Assembly: GCF_003201475.1 (NCBI RefSeq)
Contig: NZ_QJJK01000003.1
Coordinates: forward strand, 496,001-560,000
DNA: 64,000 nt
Source of the DNA: Chelatococcus asaccharovorans
GTDB lineage: Bacteria > Pseudomonadota > Alphaproteobacteria > Rhizobiales > Beijerinckiaceae
Direction of reading: 5' to 3'
Shown here: positions 25,782 to 34,449 of the stretch, one piece after another
Numbering within the stretch: the first letter of the stretch is position 1
Layout: every line of letters begins with the position of its first letter
The notes under the pieces: model-generated
What the model was told of the DNA's origin: nothing
Database searches by the model: none
The model's input: only the letters and a program-made list of their open reading frames with translations
Program-made: the position numbers and the translations under genes

Positions 25782-26806
25782 GCCTTATTGCCTCGGCCAT
25801 ACGCGCCGCCGAACGCACCCCCCTCCCCGATTCCCTCGCGCGCATGGGTATAGACTTCCTCGTCGGCCGCACGAAAAGGAAACTTGCCGCCCAATCGGAT
25901 CGACAGGATGACGACTTTGCGCGCGCCATGGCCGCCTATCCCGTCGCCGCGTTCACTGAAGCGGCGAACGCACAACATTACGAACTGCCGCCCGAATTTT
26001 TCGCCCTCACGCTGGGGCCGGCCCGCAAATACTCCTGTTGCCTCTATCCCGAAGGGCGCGAGACGTTGGATGAGGCCGAGCGTCTCGCGCTGGAAGAAAC
26101 GATCGCGCACGCTGATCTCACGGATGGGCATTCGATACTGGAGCTCGGCTGCGGCTGGGGATCGCTCACATTGTTCATGGCCGAGCGTTACCCCCGTTCG
26201 ACCATCACCGCTGTCTCGAATGCCAAGCCCCAGCGGCTTTACATCGAGGCGCAAGCGCGCGCGCGGGGCCTCGACAACATCCGCGTGGTGACCGCCGACA
26301 TGAACGCGTTCACGCCCGACAGGGTCTATGACAGAGTTGTATCGGTCGAGATGTTTGAACACATGTCGAACTGGCGGGTTTTACTCGCGCGCATCAAGAC
26401 GTGGCTTGTTCCGGAGCAGGGCCGGCTGTTCATTCACGTCTTCAGCCACAGGCACAGTCCCTATCGCTTCGACCACCGGAATGACGCGGACTGGATCGCC
26501 CAGCATTTCTTCACCGGCGGGATCATGCCGAGTCATGGGCTCATCCGGCATTTTCCCGACTGCTTCACCCTTGAGAAGGACTGGCGCTGGAGCGGGCTTC
26601 ACTACCAGAAGACGGCCCTGGATTGGCTGGCGCGCTTCGATGCGGAACGTTCGCAGATCGATCAAATCCTCAATGAGGTCTATGGATCCGATGCCGCGCT
26701 CTGGCGCCAGCGCTGGCGCCTGTTCTATCTCGCCACGGCCGGACTCTTCGGTCATGCCGACGGCGAAGAATGGGGCGTGAGCCACTATCTCATGCGTCCG
26801 ACATGA
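25778..26806 (+). CDS. Second Cfa-like SAM-dependent methyltransferase
   Basis: Protein of 342 aa, shorter than classical Cfa because the N-terminal lipid-binding part is reduced. Visible are AQHYELPPEFFALTLGPARKYSCCLYP, SAM loop ILELGCGWGSLTLFMA, the VVTADMNAF strand, VVSVEMFEHMSNW, and HFFTGGIMPSHGLIRHFP. The YELPPEFF/ARKYSCCLYP pattern is that of the Cfa-like subgroup that also includes coclaurine N-methyltransferase-like proteins. With DUF1295 and the flavoprotein operon it suggests branched or furan-type fatty acid synthesis under oxidative stress, an inference by analogy with R. sphaeroides. Starts by ATGA overlap and ends by ATGA overlap with the next gene. Confidence 0.88.
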   Translation: MSLIASAIRAAERTPLPDSLARMGIDFLVGRTKRKLAAQSDRQDDDFARAMAAYPVAAFTEAANAQHYELPPEFFALTLGPARKYSCCLYPEGRETLDEAERLALEETIAHADLTDGHSILELGCGWGSLTLFMAERYPRSTITAVSNAKPQRLYIEAQARARGLDNIRVVTADMNAFTPDRVYDRVVSVEMFEHMSNWRVLLARIKTWLVPEQGRLFIHVFSHRHSPYRFDHRNDADWIAQHFFTGGIMPSHGLIRHFPDCFTLEKDWRWSGLHYQKTALDWLARFDAERSQIDQILNEVYGSDAALWRQRWRLFYLATAGLFGHADGEEWGVSHYLMRPT

Positions 26807-27390
26807 GAGACACGAAGTCCCCGATCTTCATCCGAAAGGCCTGGGGACGGGTTGCGGCCTATGCTGACCATTCTGACCCGATGGTGGCTGCATGCAATCT
26901 GATTGCTTTGGTCGTCGCCTCGAACCAGCCCTTCTATCCGCTCTATGTCTTCTGGATGGTTAGCGATCATGTCTGGCCAACCTTTTTTACCTTCCTGTCA
27001 ACGCCATTATTCCTCGCGGTGCCAGCGCTGGCCAGACGATGGCCCGTCGCCGGCCGGGCGCTTCTCCCCATCGCCGGGTTGAGCAACACGGTTGTAAGCG
27101 CCAAGGTATTTGGCCCCGCGTCCGGGGTGGAAATATTCCTCATTCCTTGCGCGCTGATTTCCGCGATCTTCTTCAGGAGCTCTGAAAGGCAAATCTCGTT
27201 CTTACTGATTGGAGCTACGTTGCTCATATATTTCGGGCTGCACGGTCTTTATGGAACACCGGCCCACCTCTACTCCCCAACGGAATACTTCAGCTTTTCG
27301 AGGCTGAATGCGATGAGCGCGGCAACGCTCACGATTTTCATAGGGCTGATCGCGTCGGGATTGATCAGCCAGATCAAGACGCGGACGTGA
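26803..27390 (+). CDS. Small integral membrane protein, function unknown
   Basis: Protein of about 195 aa with five to six predicted helices (MVAACNLIALVVASNQP, FFTFLSTPLFLAVPALA, IFLIPCALISAIFF, ISFLLIGATLLIYFGL, TLTIFIGLIASGLI). I chose the Met at 26803 because it forms an ATGA overlap with the preceding methyltransferase. It resembles the sensor-like membrane half of some adenylate-cyclase-type proteins, but no catalytic domain follows. Its 3' end overlaps the convergent DUF2177 gene by 17 bp. Function unknown; co-expression with lipid-modifying enzymes is suggested. Confidence 0.7.
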   Translation: MRDTKSPIFIRKAWGRVAAYADHSDPMVAACNLIALVVASNQPFYPLYVFWMVSDHVWPTFFTFLSTPLFLAVPALARRWPVAGRALLPIAGLSNTVVSAKVFGPASGVEIFLIPCALISAIFFRSSERQISFLLIGATLLIYFGLHGLYGTPAHLYSPTEYFSFSRLNAMSAATLTIFIGLIASGLISQIKTRT

Positions 27391-27784
27391 AAGCCCGTGT
27401 GATGAGAAAGCCTGTCGTCGCCGCCAGTGCCGTCAGGAAAGTCCCCCAGGACAGGTCGACGATGGTCACGATAACCGGCCAGTTCCGCAATGTCGCCTGA
27501 TTGGTCAGATCATAGGTCGCATAGGCAAAAAGCCCGAGCATTGCCCCATACACAGTCGCTGTCGACCAGCGACCGGTCGCGAAGGCAGGAGCGATAGCGA
27601 AAACGACAATACCACCGATGTAGATAACATAAAAAAGTATTGCCGGGATGAGCCTGAAACCTTCCAACAACATTTCGCCCATCAGTGGTCTGTAGAAACG
27701 CTGCGCGGCAACGGTCAACCAAATCGCATCGATGACGAGGAATACCAACCCGGTTGCCATGTAGGCAAGACCATAGGATTTCAA
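27374..27784 (-). CDS. DUF2177 family membrane protein
   Basis: Protein of 136 aa with four helices and the DUF2177 pattern: AIWLTVAAQRFYRPLMGEML near the start and ATYDLTNQATLRNWPVIVTIVDLSWGTFL near the end. The start is TTG at 27784 with an AAGGA 7 bases upstream. A predicted RpoE promoter lies about 25 bp before it. DUF2177 genes often accompany RpoE/ChrR loci; function unknown. Confidence 0.9.
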   Translation of the reverse strand: MKSYGLAYMATGLVFLVIDAIWLTVAAQRFYRPLMGEMLLEGFRLIPAILFYVIYIGGIVVFAIAPAFATGRWSTATVYGAMLGLFAYATYDLTNQATLRNWPVIVTIVDLSWGTFLTALAATTGFLITRAFTSAS

Positions 27785-27816
27785 GTAATTATCCTTTCAG
27801 CGCCTGAGATCGATTA

Positions 27817-27845
27817 ACATACGTGCTCCCGTAACGGTTGGATCA
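27817..27845 (-). promoter_or_regulatory. Predicted ECF11 (RpoE) promoter of the DUF2177 gene
   Basis: Minus strand: TGATCC (27845-27840), exactly 18 bases, TATGT (27821-27817). Same spacing as at rpoE and at the oxidoreductase operon. Confidence 0.65.
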
Positions 27846-27928
27846 CAGAAGGGTGAAAAACCCGGTCGGTCGTCATGGCTGGCGATCTCGTCTGCGCGGG
27901 CGAGCGCGCATACCGCGCATGGAACAGG

Positions 27929-27957
27929 TGATCCGAGCCGGCCGCGCCTGCGTAGCC
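27929..27957 (+). promoter_or_regulatory. Predicted ECF11 (RpoE) promoter of the DUF2147 gene
   Basis: TGATCC (27929-27934), 18 bases, TAGCC (27953-27957), about 40 bp before the ATG at 27996. The -10 matches less well than the other three sites. Confidence 0.5.
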
Positions 27958-27995
27958 ATCTGCACGGCAATGGAAAATCTGAGGGATCGCAAGCC

Positions 27996-28379
27996 ATGCT
28001 AAAGGCTGCCGCAGCGTTCTGTAGCCTCGCGATTGTGGGATGCGCCGCCTTGGCCGCCCAGGAACGCAGTCCGAACGGCGTTTGGTTGCGGGATGATGGC
28101 AATGCGCGTGTGAGGATCGCCTCATGCGGATCGAACCTTTGTGCCACCAATCTCTGGATCAAGGACACGAGCAAGGGCGAGGAGGTCGGTGACAAGCTCA
28201 TCATGTCGCTCGATCGCCAGTCGGACGGCATATTGACCGGTACGGCCTTTGATCCGAAACGAAACCGGACCTATGACATCACCGTCATCGTCAGCGGAAA
28301 CACCCTCAAGACGCGCGGGTGCATTTTGGCCGGCTTGCTCTGTCGGGATGTGAACTGGACGCCGGCAGGCGGCGGCTAA
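27996..28379 (+). CDS. DUF2147 family exported protein
   Basis: Protein of 127 aa with a signal peptide (MLKAAAAFCSLAIVGCAALAA) and the DUF2147 body: PNGVWLRDDGNARVRIASCGSNLCATNLWIK, then DPKRNRTYDITVIVSGNTLKTRGCILAGLLCRDVNW with paired cysteines. Periplasmic or lipoprotein; the function of the family is unknown. A gaggg lies before the ATG, and a possible RpoE promoter precedes it, divergent from the DUF2177 promoter. Confidence 0.87.
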   Translation: MLKAAAAFCSLAIVGCAALAAQERSPNGVWLRDDGNARVRIASCGSNLCATNLWIKDTSKGEEVGDKLIMSLDRQSDGILTGTAFDPKRNRTYDITVIVSGNTLKTRGCILAGLLCRDVNWTPAGGG

Positions 28380-28764
28380 AATGCAGATGCGTCCAATAAG
28401 GTGCAGCTTGTCTGACCTGTCATCCACCGGCGCGGTCGGCGCAAGTCCCACGAGGGTCATGTGCAGTGCGGCCCTGTCCTGGCGGCGTAGATCGACAGCC
28501 TCGCACGGGCCGGGCCGGACATGCTTGACCCAAGCGGACTGCCGTTGACCGATCACGTTTAGGGGCATCACGCATTTGGATGCGAGCCGCGCTGCCTGTC
28601 CCAATAGGTCAAGTGATTGTCCTTCCCGGTCAAGCGCGTCAACGGAGACCGAGGTTCACTGATGGTGGTAGGCCATCGGTTCGGCTGCGAGGAGGTCTCG
28701 AAGCCGGCTCATTTGGCCTGCCGTCCTGACGACGCTCTACTCTGACCCTCGGAGGATCGTGGAC
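28380..28764. other. Intergenic region with no recognised gene
   Basis: This 385-bp region lies between DUF2147 and the sulfatase gene. Open frames here are short or antisense and resemble no family I know. No clear promoter, repeat or RNA structure was found. The ggagg of the sulfatase lies at 28751-28755. Confidence 0.5.
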
Positions 28765-31179
28765 ATGAAAGCGCCGCCACTCGCTCTTTCTCTTGCCGCC
28801 GCCAGCATGCTTGCGGTTTCCGTAGCCCAAGCCCAGCAGACCACCGGCTCGCCGGCTGCCACGACCACCATCGACGGCAGATATCTACCGAATCCGCCGC
28901 AGCCGTTCAGGGGCGACATTCAGACGAACGCGGCGCAGTCCAAGCCCTCCTGGCCGGCCCGGATCGTCCCGCCCCAGGGCGCTCCGAACATCCTCCTGAT
29001 CATGACCGACGACGTCGGCTTTTCGGCGCCATCTACGTTTGGCGGGGTAATTCCGACGCCTGCACTGGACGGTGTCGCCGCCCAAGGGCTGCGCTACACC
29101 CGTTTTCACACGACGGCGCTATGCTCCCCGACGCGGGCCGCGCTGCTGACCGGCCGCAACCATCACTCGGTGGCAACCGGTGTCGTCGTCGACCAGGCGA
29201 CGGGTTATCCCGGTTACAACAGCGTGATCCCGCGCGACGCCGTCGCGATCGGCGAGACCCTGCGGCAAAACGGCTACGACACATCGTGGTACGGCAAAGA
29301 CCACAACGTGCCGCAATGGGAGGCGAGCCAGGCCGGCCCGTTCCACAACTGGCCGACCGGGCCCGTCAAGGGCTTCGACTACTATTACGGCTTCATCGGC
29401 GACGACACGAGCCAATGGCAGCCGAACAATCTGTTCCGCAACACCACCCCCATCGAGCCCTATCTTGGCAACCCCGGCTGGAACCTGATTACCGCGCAGG
29501 CCGATGAGGCCATCGCGCGTATCAACATGCTGAACGACGTCCAACCCGACCGTCCGTTCATGATCTACTATGCGCCCGGCGGCACCCACTCACCGCATCA
29601 TCCGACCAAGGAATGGGTGGACAAGATCAGCGCGATGCACCTGTTCGACGAGGGCTGGAACAAGCTGCGGGACAAGATTTTTGACAATCAGAAGAAGCTT
29701 GGCGTCATTCCAGCGGATGCCGAACTTACCGCCTGGCCGGACAATATTCCCGCCTGGGATTCGCTTTCGGCCGACGCCAAGAAGCTCTTCATCCGCCAGG
29801 CCGATATCTACGCCGCCTATCTGGCCTATACCGACCATGAGATTGGCCGCGTGATCCAGGCCATCGGCGACGCCGGCAAGCAAGACAACACGCTCGTCAT
29901 CTACATCAGCGGCGACAACGGCGCGAGCCCCGAGGGTACGCTCAACGGCCTGTTCAACGAGTTCGCCGTAGCCAACGCCGTGAACCCGACCGTGGACCAG
30001 AACATGCGGTTCTACGATGCCTGGGGCACCGATCAAACCTATCCACATTTCGCGGTGGGCTGGGCCTGGGCCTGGGCGACGCCCTATCAGTGGACCAAGG
30101 AGGTCGCCTCCCACTTCGGCGGCACCCGCAACGGCATGGCGATGTCCTGGCCCGCCCGGATCAAGGACGCCGGCGGCATCCGCCATCAGTTCCACCATGT
30201 GATCGACATCGTGCCGACCATCCTGGAGGCGGCGGGCCTGCCCGAGCCGGTTTCCATCAACGGCATTGCGCAGCGTCCGATCGAGGGCGTGAGCATGGCG
30301 TACACATGGGGCGACGCGAAAGCGCCTGACCGCCGGACCACCCAGTATTTCGAGATGTTCGGCTCCCGCGCCATCTACAACGACGGCTGGGTTGCCGCAG
30401 CGCCGCCGGTGCAGGCGCCCTGGATCCTCACCCTCGCCCAGCCACCGGCCGATGTCATGAACGGCTTCAAGTGGGAACTGTACGACACCAACAAGGACTG
30501 GACCCAGGCACACGACCTCGCTGCCTCCATGCCGGACAAGCTGCGCGACATGCAGCAATTGTTCACGTTGGAGGCCACCAAGTATCGGGTGTTCCCGCTC
30601 GATGACAGCCGCCTCGCCAGGTTCATCTCGGAGAAGCCGAGCTTCACGCCCGGCCGCCGCGAGTTCACCTATTCCGGCCGGGTGATGAACGTGCCATTCC
30701 CCGATACCGGCTCGGCGCCGAGCCTGCTCAACCGTTCCTACACCATAACGGCCGAAATCGACGTACCCGCCGGCGGCGCCGATGGCATGCTGATGACCGA
30801 TGGCGGCCGGTTCGCCGGCTACGGCTTCTATTTGCTCAAGGGTGTGCCGGTATTCACTTGGAACCTGATCGATCTGGAGCGCGTCAAATGGCAGGGCAAA
30901 ATGGCGCTCGCACCGGGCAAGCACACGCTGGAGTTTGACTGGAAGTACGATGGCGGCGGCCTTGGCAAAGGCGGCACCGGGACGTTGAAAGTGGACGGCG
31001 TGGCAGTCGATAGCCATCCCATGCCGAAGAGCCTGCCGATCACGCTCGCCTGGGATGAAACGTTCAACGTCGGAATCGACACGGGTACGCCGGTGGACGA
31101 CAAGGACTATTCGGTGCCTTTCCCCTTCACCGGCAAGATCGACAAGCTGACGGTCAAGCTCGAGCCGCCGCGGCTTTAA
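28765..31179 (+). CDS. Type I (formylglycine-dependent) sulfatase, exported
   Basis: Arylsulfatase-family enzyme of 804 aa with a signal peptide (MKAPPLALSLAAASMLAVS, cleavage near AQAQ). Metal and catalytic elements: NILLIMTDDVG (paired Asp), LCSPTRAALLTGRN, in which Cys at about residue 120 of the C-x-P-x-R motif would become formylglycine, and ISGDNGASPEG. The last 200 or so residues form a beta-rich C-terminal domain (YTITAEIDVPAGGADGMLMTDGGRFAGYGFYLLKGVP) typical of large arylsulfatases. I prefer ATG 28765, 9 bases from ggagg, over GTG 28759. It stands alone; a formylglycine-generating enzyme is not in the window. Would release sulfate from organic sulfate esters in the periplasm. Confidence 0.94.
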   Translation: MKAPPLALSLAAASMLAVSVAQAQQTTGSPAATTTIDGRYLPNPPQPFRGDIQTNAAQSKPSWPARIVPPQGAPNILLIMTDDVGFSAPSTFGGVIPTPALDGVAAQGLRYTRFHTTALCSPTRAALLTGRNHHSVATGVVVDQATGYPGYNSVIPRDAVAIGETLRQNGYDTSWYGKDHNVPQWEASQAGPFHNWPTGPVKGFDYYYGFIGDDTSQWQPNNLFRNTTPIEPYLGNPGWNLITAQADEAIARINMLNDVQPDRPFMIYYAPGGTHSPHHPTKEWVDKISAMHLFDEGWNKLRDKIFDNQKKLGVIPADAELTAWPDNIPAWDSLSADAKKLFIRQADIYAAYLAYTDHEIGRVIQAIGDAGKQDNTLVIYISGDNGASPEGTLNGLFNEFAVANAVNPTVDQNMRFYDAWGTDQTYPHFAVGWAWAWATPYQWTKEVASHFGGTRNGMAMSWPARIKDAGGIRHQFHHVIDIVPTILEAAGLPEPVSINGIAQRPIEGVSMAYTWGDAKAPDRRTTQYFEMFGSRAIYNDGWVAAAPPVQAPWILTLAQPPADVMNGFKWELYDTNKDWTQAHDLAASMPDKLRDMQQLFTLEATKYRVFPLDDSRLARFISEKPSFTPGRREFTYSGRVMNVPFPDTGSAPSLLNRSYTITAEIDVPAGGADGMLMTDGGRFAGYGFYLLKGVPVFTWNLIDLERVKWQGKMALAPGKHTLEFDWKYDGGGLGKGGTGTLKVDGVAVDSHPMPKSLPITLAWDETFNVGIDTGTPVDDKDYSVPFPFTGKIDKLTVKLEPPRL

Positions 31180-31190
31180 GCTGACAACGC

Positions 31191-31216
31191 AGGCGGGCGC
31201 CGGGAAGCACCCGCCT
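31191..31216. terminator. Possible bidirectional terminator hairpin
   Basis: The arms aggcggg (31191-31197) and cccgcct (31210-31216) form a perfect 7-bp GC stem between the convergent sulfatase and TctA genes. There is no strong T-run, so this is a weak call. Confidence 0.35.
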
Positions 31217-31292
31217 CGATTGCACATGGCCTTCTGCCAGGCGACCCGGATCGATCACTTGCCCGTTGCGAGACCGATCCGGCGAGATCTTA

Positions 31293-32798
31293 TCAATCCT
31301 CGCTGAAGATCTCGTCCCGCCGGCGCCAGATATTGGGAGCGACGAAGCTCGCGATCAGGAGCAGCGTCGCGAGGAGGAAGCACGCGCTGATCGGCCGAAC
31401 GGCGAAGATCGTGAGGTCACCCCGGGCGATGATCATCGCACGCCGGAAATTCTCTTCGAGCATCGGCCCCAGGATGAAGCCCATGATCAGCGGTGCGACT
31501 GGGCAGCCGTAGCGTAGCAGGAGAAAGCCAAAGGCCCCGAAGCCCGCGGCCAGCATCACATCGAAGGTCGAGTTGCCAACGCCATAGGCACCGATGCAGC
31601 AGAAGAGCAGGATAGCGGGAAACAGCGTGGCATGGGGGATGGCCAGGAGGCGGACCCATAGCCCGATCAGTGGCAGATTGATGACGAGCAGCATGACATT
31701 GCCCACCCACATGCTGGCGATCAGCCCCCAGACGAGATCCGGGCGTGTCGTCATCACCTGCGGGCCCGGCGATATGCCTTGCATCATGAGTGCACCGACC
31801 ATCACGGCCATGATGGCATTGGAGGGAATGCCCAGGGTCAGCATGGGAATGAAGGAGGTTTGCGCCCCCGCATTGTTGGCGGCTTCGGGGGCAGCGACGC
31901 CTTCGATGGCACCCCGGCCGAAGCGTTCCGGGTGACGCGATACCTTCTTCTCCACCGCGTAGGCTGCAAAGGACGACAGGAGGGCTCCACCCCCCGGCAA
32001 GATGCCGAGTAACGCGCCAATTCCAGTGCCGCGCAAAGCTGGCGCCCATGCCGCGCGGACATCGCTGCGAGATGGCCAGATGCTGGAGATCTTCGCGGCG
32101 GCTGCCGATTCCGACGGCGGCCCTTTTGTCAGGTTCGCCATTATATCGGCGATCCCGAAAAGACCTATTGCGAGGGCGACAAAGCTGATTCCCCCCATCA
32201 AAGGCGGCAACCCGAACGTGTAGCGCTGGACCCCGGAATTGATATCAAGCCCGACGAGCCCCAGGAGTATGCCGACGAGGACCATACCGACGGATTTCAT
32301 CATGGAGCCACTGGAGAGCGCGGTGGCCCCGACCAGGCCAAACAGCATGAGCGCAAAGTAATCGGCGGGTCCGAACATAAGCGCCAATTGCGATAGCGGC
32401 AGCGACAGGGTCGCGATGATCAGTGTCGCGATCGTACCTGCAGCAAATGACGCGTAGGCCGCCGTCGCCAGAGCCACACCGGCACGCCCCTGACGGGCCA
32501 TCTGATGGCCATCGATACAAGTCACCGCTGCCGAGCTCTCGCCCGGCAGGTTGACAAGGATCGCCGTTGTCGAGCCGCCGTATTGCGCGCCGTAGTAAAT
32601 GCCCGCGAGCATGATCAGCGCCGATTCCGCCGGGAAATGGAAGGTGATCGGCAGGAGAATGGCAAGTGTTGCCAGCGGCCCAAGTCCAGGCAACACGCCA
32701 ATCAGCGTACCGACGAGGCATCCCACGAAGGCAAGCGCGAGGTTGGACGGCTGCAGCGCCACGGCGAAGCCGACCAGAAGGTTATCGATGAGGGTCAT
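31293..32798 (-). CDS. Tripartite tricarboxylate transporter large membrane subunit (TctA family), second system
   Basis: Protein of about 501 aa starting MTLIDNLLVGFAVALQP at 32798 by ATGA overlap with tctB; the longer open frame upstream is inside tctB. Family signatures are GTLIGVLPGLGPLATLAILLP, YYGAQYGGSTTAILVNLPGE, LGILPGGGALLSSFAAY, NNAGAQTSFIPMLTLGIPS and GPMLEENFRRAMIIARGD. It has 11-12 helices. It is the membrane component of an importer whose binding protein is encoded divergently at 33451. Substrate unknown; regulation probably by the TetR gene at 34450. Confidence 0.94.
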   Translation of the reverse strand: MTLIDNLLVGFAVALQPSNLALAFVGCLVGTLIGVLPGLGPLATLAILLPITFHFPAESALIMLAGIYYGAQYGGSTTAILVNLPGESSAAVTCIDGHQMARQGRAGVALATAAYASFAAGTIATLIIATLSLPLSQLALMFGPADYFALMLFGLVGATALSSGSMMKSVGMVLVGILLGLVGLDINSGVQRYTFGLPPLMGGISFVALAIGLFGIADIMANLTKGPPSESAAAAKISSIWPSRSDVRAAWAPALRGTGIGALLGILPGGGALLSSFAAYAVEKKVSRHPERFGRGAIEGVAAPEAANNAGAQTSFIPMLTLGIPSNAIMAVMVGALMMQGISPGPQVMTTRPDLVWGLIASMWVGNVMLLVINLPLIGLWVRLLAIPHATLFPAILLFCCIGAYGVGNSTFDVMLAAGFGAFGFLLLRYGCPVAPLIMGFILGPMLEENFRRAMIIARGDLTIFAVRPISACFLLATLLLIASFVAPNIWRRRDEIFSED

Positions 32799-33256
32799 TG
32801 CAGCACCGTGGGGAACACGGCGAGCGGCATGTCGAGCAAGGCCACGAACAACAGGCACGCGCCCGCGGCAAGCACGACGGCGACAAGCGTGGTGCGCAGC
32901 CAGTCGTCACGCCGGCACCCGGCGGCAGCGGTCAGCACAGCGGCCAGCGAAGCCAGTGCAAGCCCCAGCGGCTCGATCATCAGGCCGAAGACCACGACGG
33001 CAAGGATGGGCATGGCTATGGCGCGGGGACGGAGCGGCGGCAATCTCTGGCCGTCCAGTCGGAGCCCGCGCAACGCCAGGACCGCGCCCGTCGCGGCCAA
33101 CATGCCGGCGACATAGCGCGGAAGATATCCCGGACCCATCTGCGCGAGGGCGCCATGGTGGAGATCCTGCGCGAAAAAGAGGAAACCGCCCGCAACGGCG
33201 ATCATAAGAACGCCGGCGCCCAGATCCTCAGGGCTGCGTATCCCACGTATCATCAC
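32795..33256 (-). CDS. Tripartite tricarboxylate transporter small membrane subunit (TctB family), second system
   Basis: Protein of 153 aa with four to five membrane helices. The N-terminal part has GVLMIAVAGGFLFFAQDLHHGALAQMGPGYLPRYVAGMLAATGAV, with the GPGYLP turn typical of TctB. It overlaps tctA by ATGA. First gene of the minus-strand TTT pair, reading away from the binding-protein gene. Confidence 0.87.
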   Translation of the reverse strand: MMIRGIRSPEDLGAGVLMIAVAGGFLFFAQDLHHGALAQMGPGYLPRYVAGMLAATGAVLALRGLRLDGQRLPPLRPRAIAMPILAVVVFGLMIEPLGLALASLAAVLTAAAGCRRDDWLRTTLVAVVLAAGACLLFVALLDMPLAVFPTVLQ

Positions 33257-33338
33257 CCCTCCCCCGCACGTCCGGCACTTCTCCGGAAGTGGAAATTTTT
33301 TCCGTTTTTAGGAATGCGCGATGGCGCGCACACACGAC

Positions 33339-33357
33339 AGATTGGCAATCCCAATCT
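33339..33357. promoter_or_regulatory. Inverted repeat in the divergent TTT promoter region (possible operator)
   Basis: The sequence agattgg-caatc-ccaatct has perfect 7-bp arms around 5 bases. It lies in the 194-bp AT-richer region between divergent tctB and the binding-protein gene. It could be bound by the TetR-family protein encoded at 34450. Confidence 0.4.
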
Positions 33358-33450
33358 TGCGCAATCATTACACTTGCCATTATGCCGGGAGTGATGTTCA
33401 TTTGCAATAAAAATGGAATTATATTCGGCTTTTAACACTGGGAGGACGAC

Positions 33451-34446
33451 ATGCATCGGATTCTGGCTCGACTTCACATGACGCGATGGCGCTTTGCACC
33501 GGCACTCGCCGCGCTCCTGGCTTGCGGCGCTGCGCCGGCGAATGCGAAAGATTTTCCAACGCGGCCGGTGACCATCTCGATCGGCTATTCGGCCGGTGGC
33601 ACCGTGGATATCGCAGCCCGCATCATCGCCGACGATCTCACGAAAAGACTTGGTCAGCGCTTTCTGGTCGACAATCGCCCGGGTGCGAGCGGCATGGTTT
33701 CCGCCGACTACGTCGCCCGTGCCAAACCCGACGGCTACACCCTCGGCATGATCACCACGTCGCAGCTCGGCACCAATCCGCATCTCTACAGCAAGATCGC
33801 CTACAAGGCCGCGGACTTCAGCCCGATAGGCATCGCGGTGAAGGCTCCGATTGCACTTGCGGTTGCCAATGCCGTCCCCGCCAAAACGATTGCCGAGTTC
33901 CAGAGCTATGCCCGGCAGCACGGCGCGACGATGACCTACGGCTCCTTCGGCCTTGGAACCAATGCTCAACTTGTCACGGAAGTGATGAGCGACAGTCTTG
34001 GGATCAAGATGCAGCACGCGCCCTACGTCCAAGGGGCGATGGCGCGGACCGATCTTGCCTCGGGGACGATCCAGGCGCTTGTCGATTCGGTCGCGACCCT
34101 CACGCCTCTGCACAACGGCGGCCAGGTTCGCGTGATCGGCAATTTCGACGAAACGCGCTCCGCCACGCTTCCCGACGTCCCAACCTTCAAGGAAGCGGGC
34201 TTCCCCGATCTCGTGGCCTACACCTGGATCGGCCTGCTGGCGCCGGCCGGCGTGCCGGAAGCCACGGTGGAGACATTGAGCTCCGCGCTCAAGGCATCTC
34301 TCGCGGAGCCCGCGGTGAAGAAGCGCCTCGAGGATGCCGGCTTCGTCGTGACCTGGTCCTCGCCCGCGGCAATGGCGGCCGAGATTACGCGCGACTTCAA
34401 CCGCTGGGGACCGGTCGTCAAGCGCCTCGGCATCAAGCTTGACTGA
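33451..34446 (+). CDS. Tripartite tricarboxylate transporter substrate-binding protein (Bug/TctC family), second system
   Basis: Protein of 331 aa with a signal peptide (WRFAPALAALLACGAAP, cleavage near ANAKDFP). Bug pattern: FPTRPVTISIGYSAGGTVDIAAR, LGQRFLVDNRPGASG, YGSFGLGTNAQLVTEVM, ALVDSVATLTPL, and LPDVPTFKEAGFPDLVAYTWIGLLAP. Periplasmic receptor for the divergently encoded TctA/TctB. A gggagg precedes the ATG. Its stop is 3 bp from the convergent TetR stop. Confidence 0.93.
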   Translation: MHRILARLHMTRWRFAPALAALLACGAAPANAKDFPTRPVTISIGYSAGGTVDIAARIIADDLTKRLGQRFLVDNRPGASGMVSADYVARAKPDGYTLGMITTSQLGTNPHLYSKIAYKAADFSPIGIAVKAPIALAVANAVPAKTIAEFQSYARQHGATMTYGSFGLGTNAQLVTEVMSDSLGIKMQHAPYVQGAMARTDLASGTIQALVDSVATLTPLHNGGQVRVIGNFDETRSATLPDVPTFKEAGFPDLVAYTWIGLLAPAGVPEATVETLSSALKASLAEPAVKKRLEDAGFVVTWSSPAAMAAEITRDFNRWGPVVKRLGIKLD

Positions 34447-34449
34447 CAC

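Noticed and set aside
28122-28604. Minus-strand open frame covering the gap after DUF2147
   Set aside because: It overlaps the DUF2147 gene antisense; no ribosome site or recognisable motif.
29590-31227. Minus-strand open frame of 545 codons opposite the sulfatase
   Set aside because: It has no family signature. The plus-strand sulfatase has a full formylglycine motif and signal peptide.
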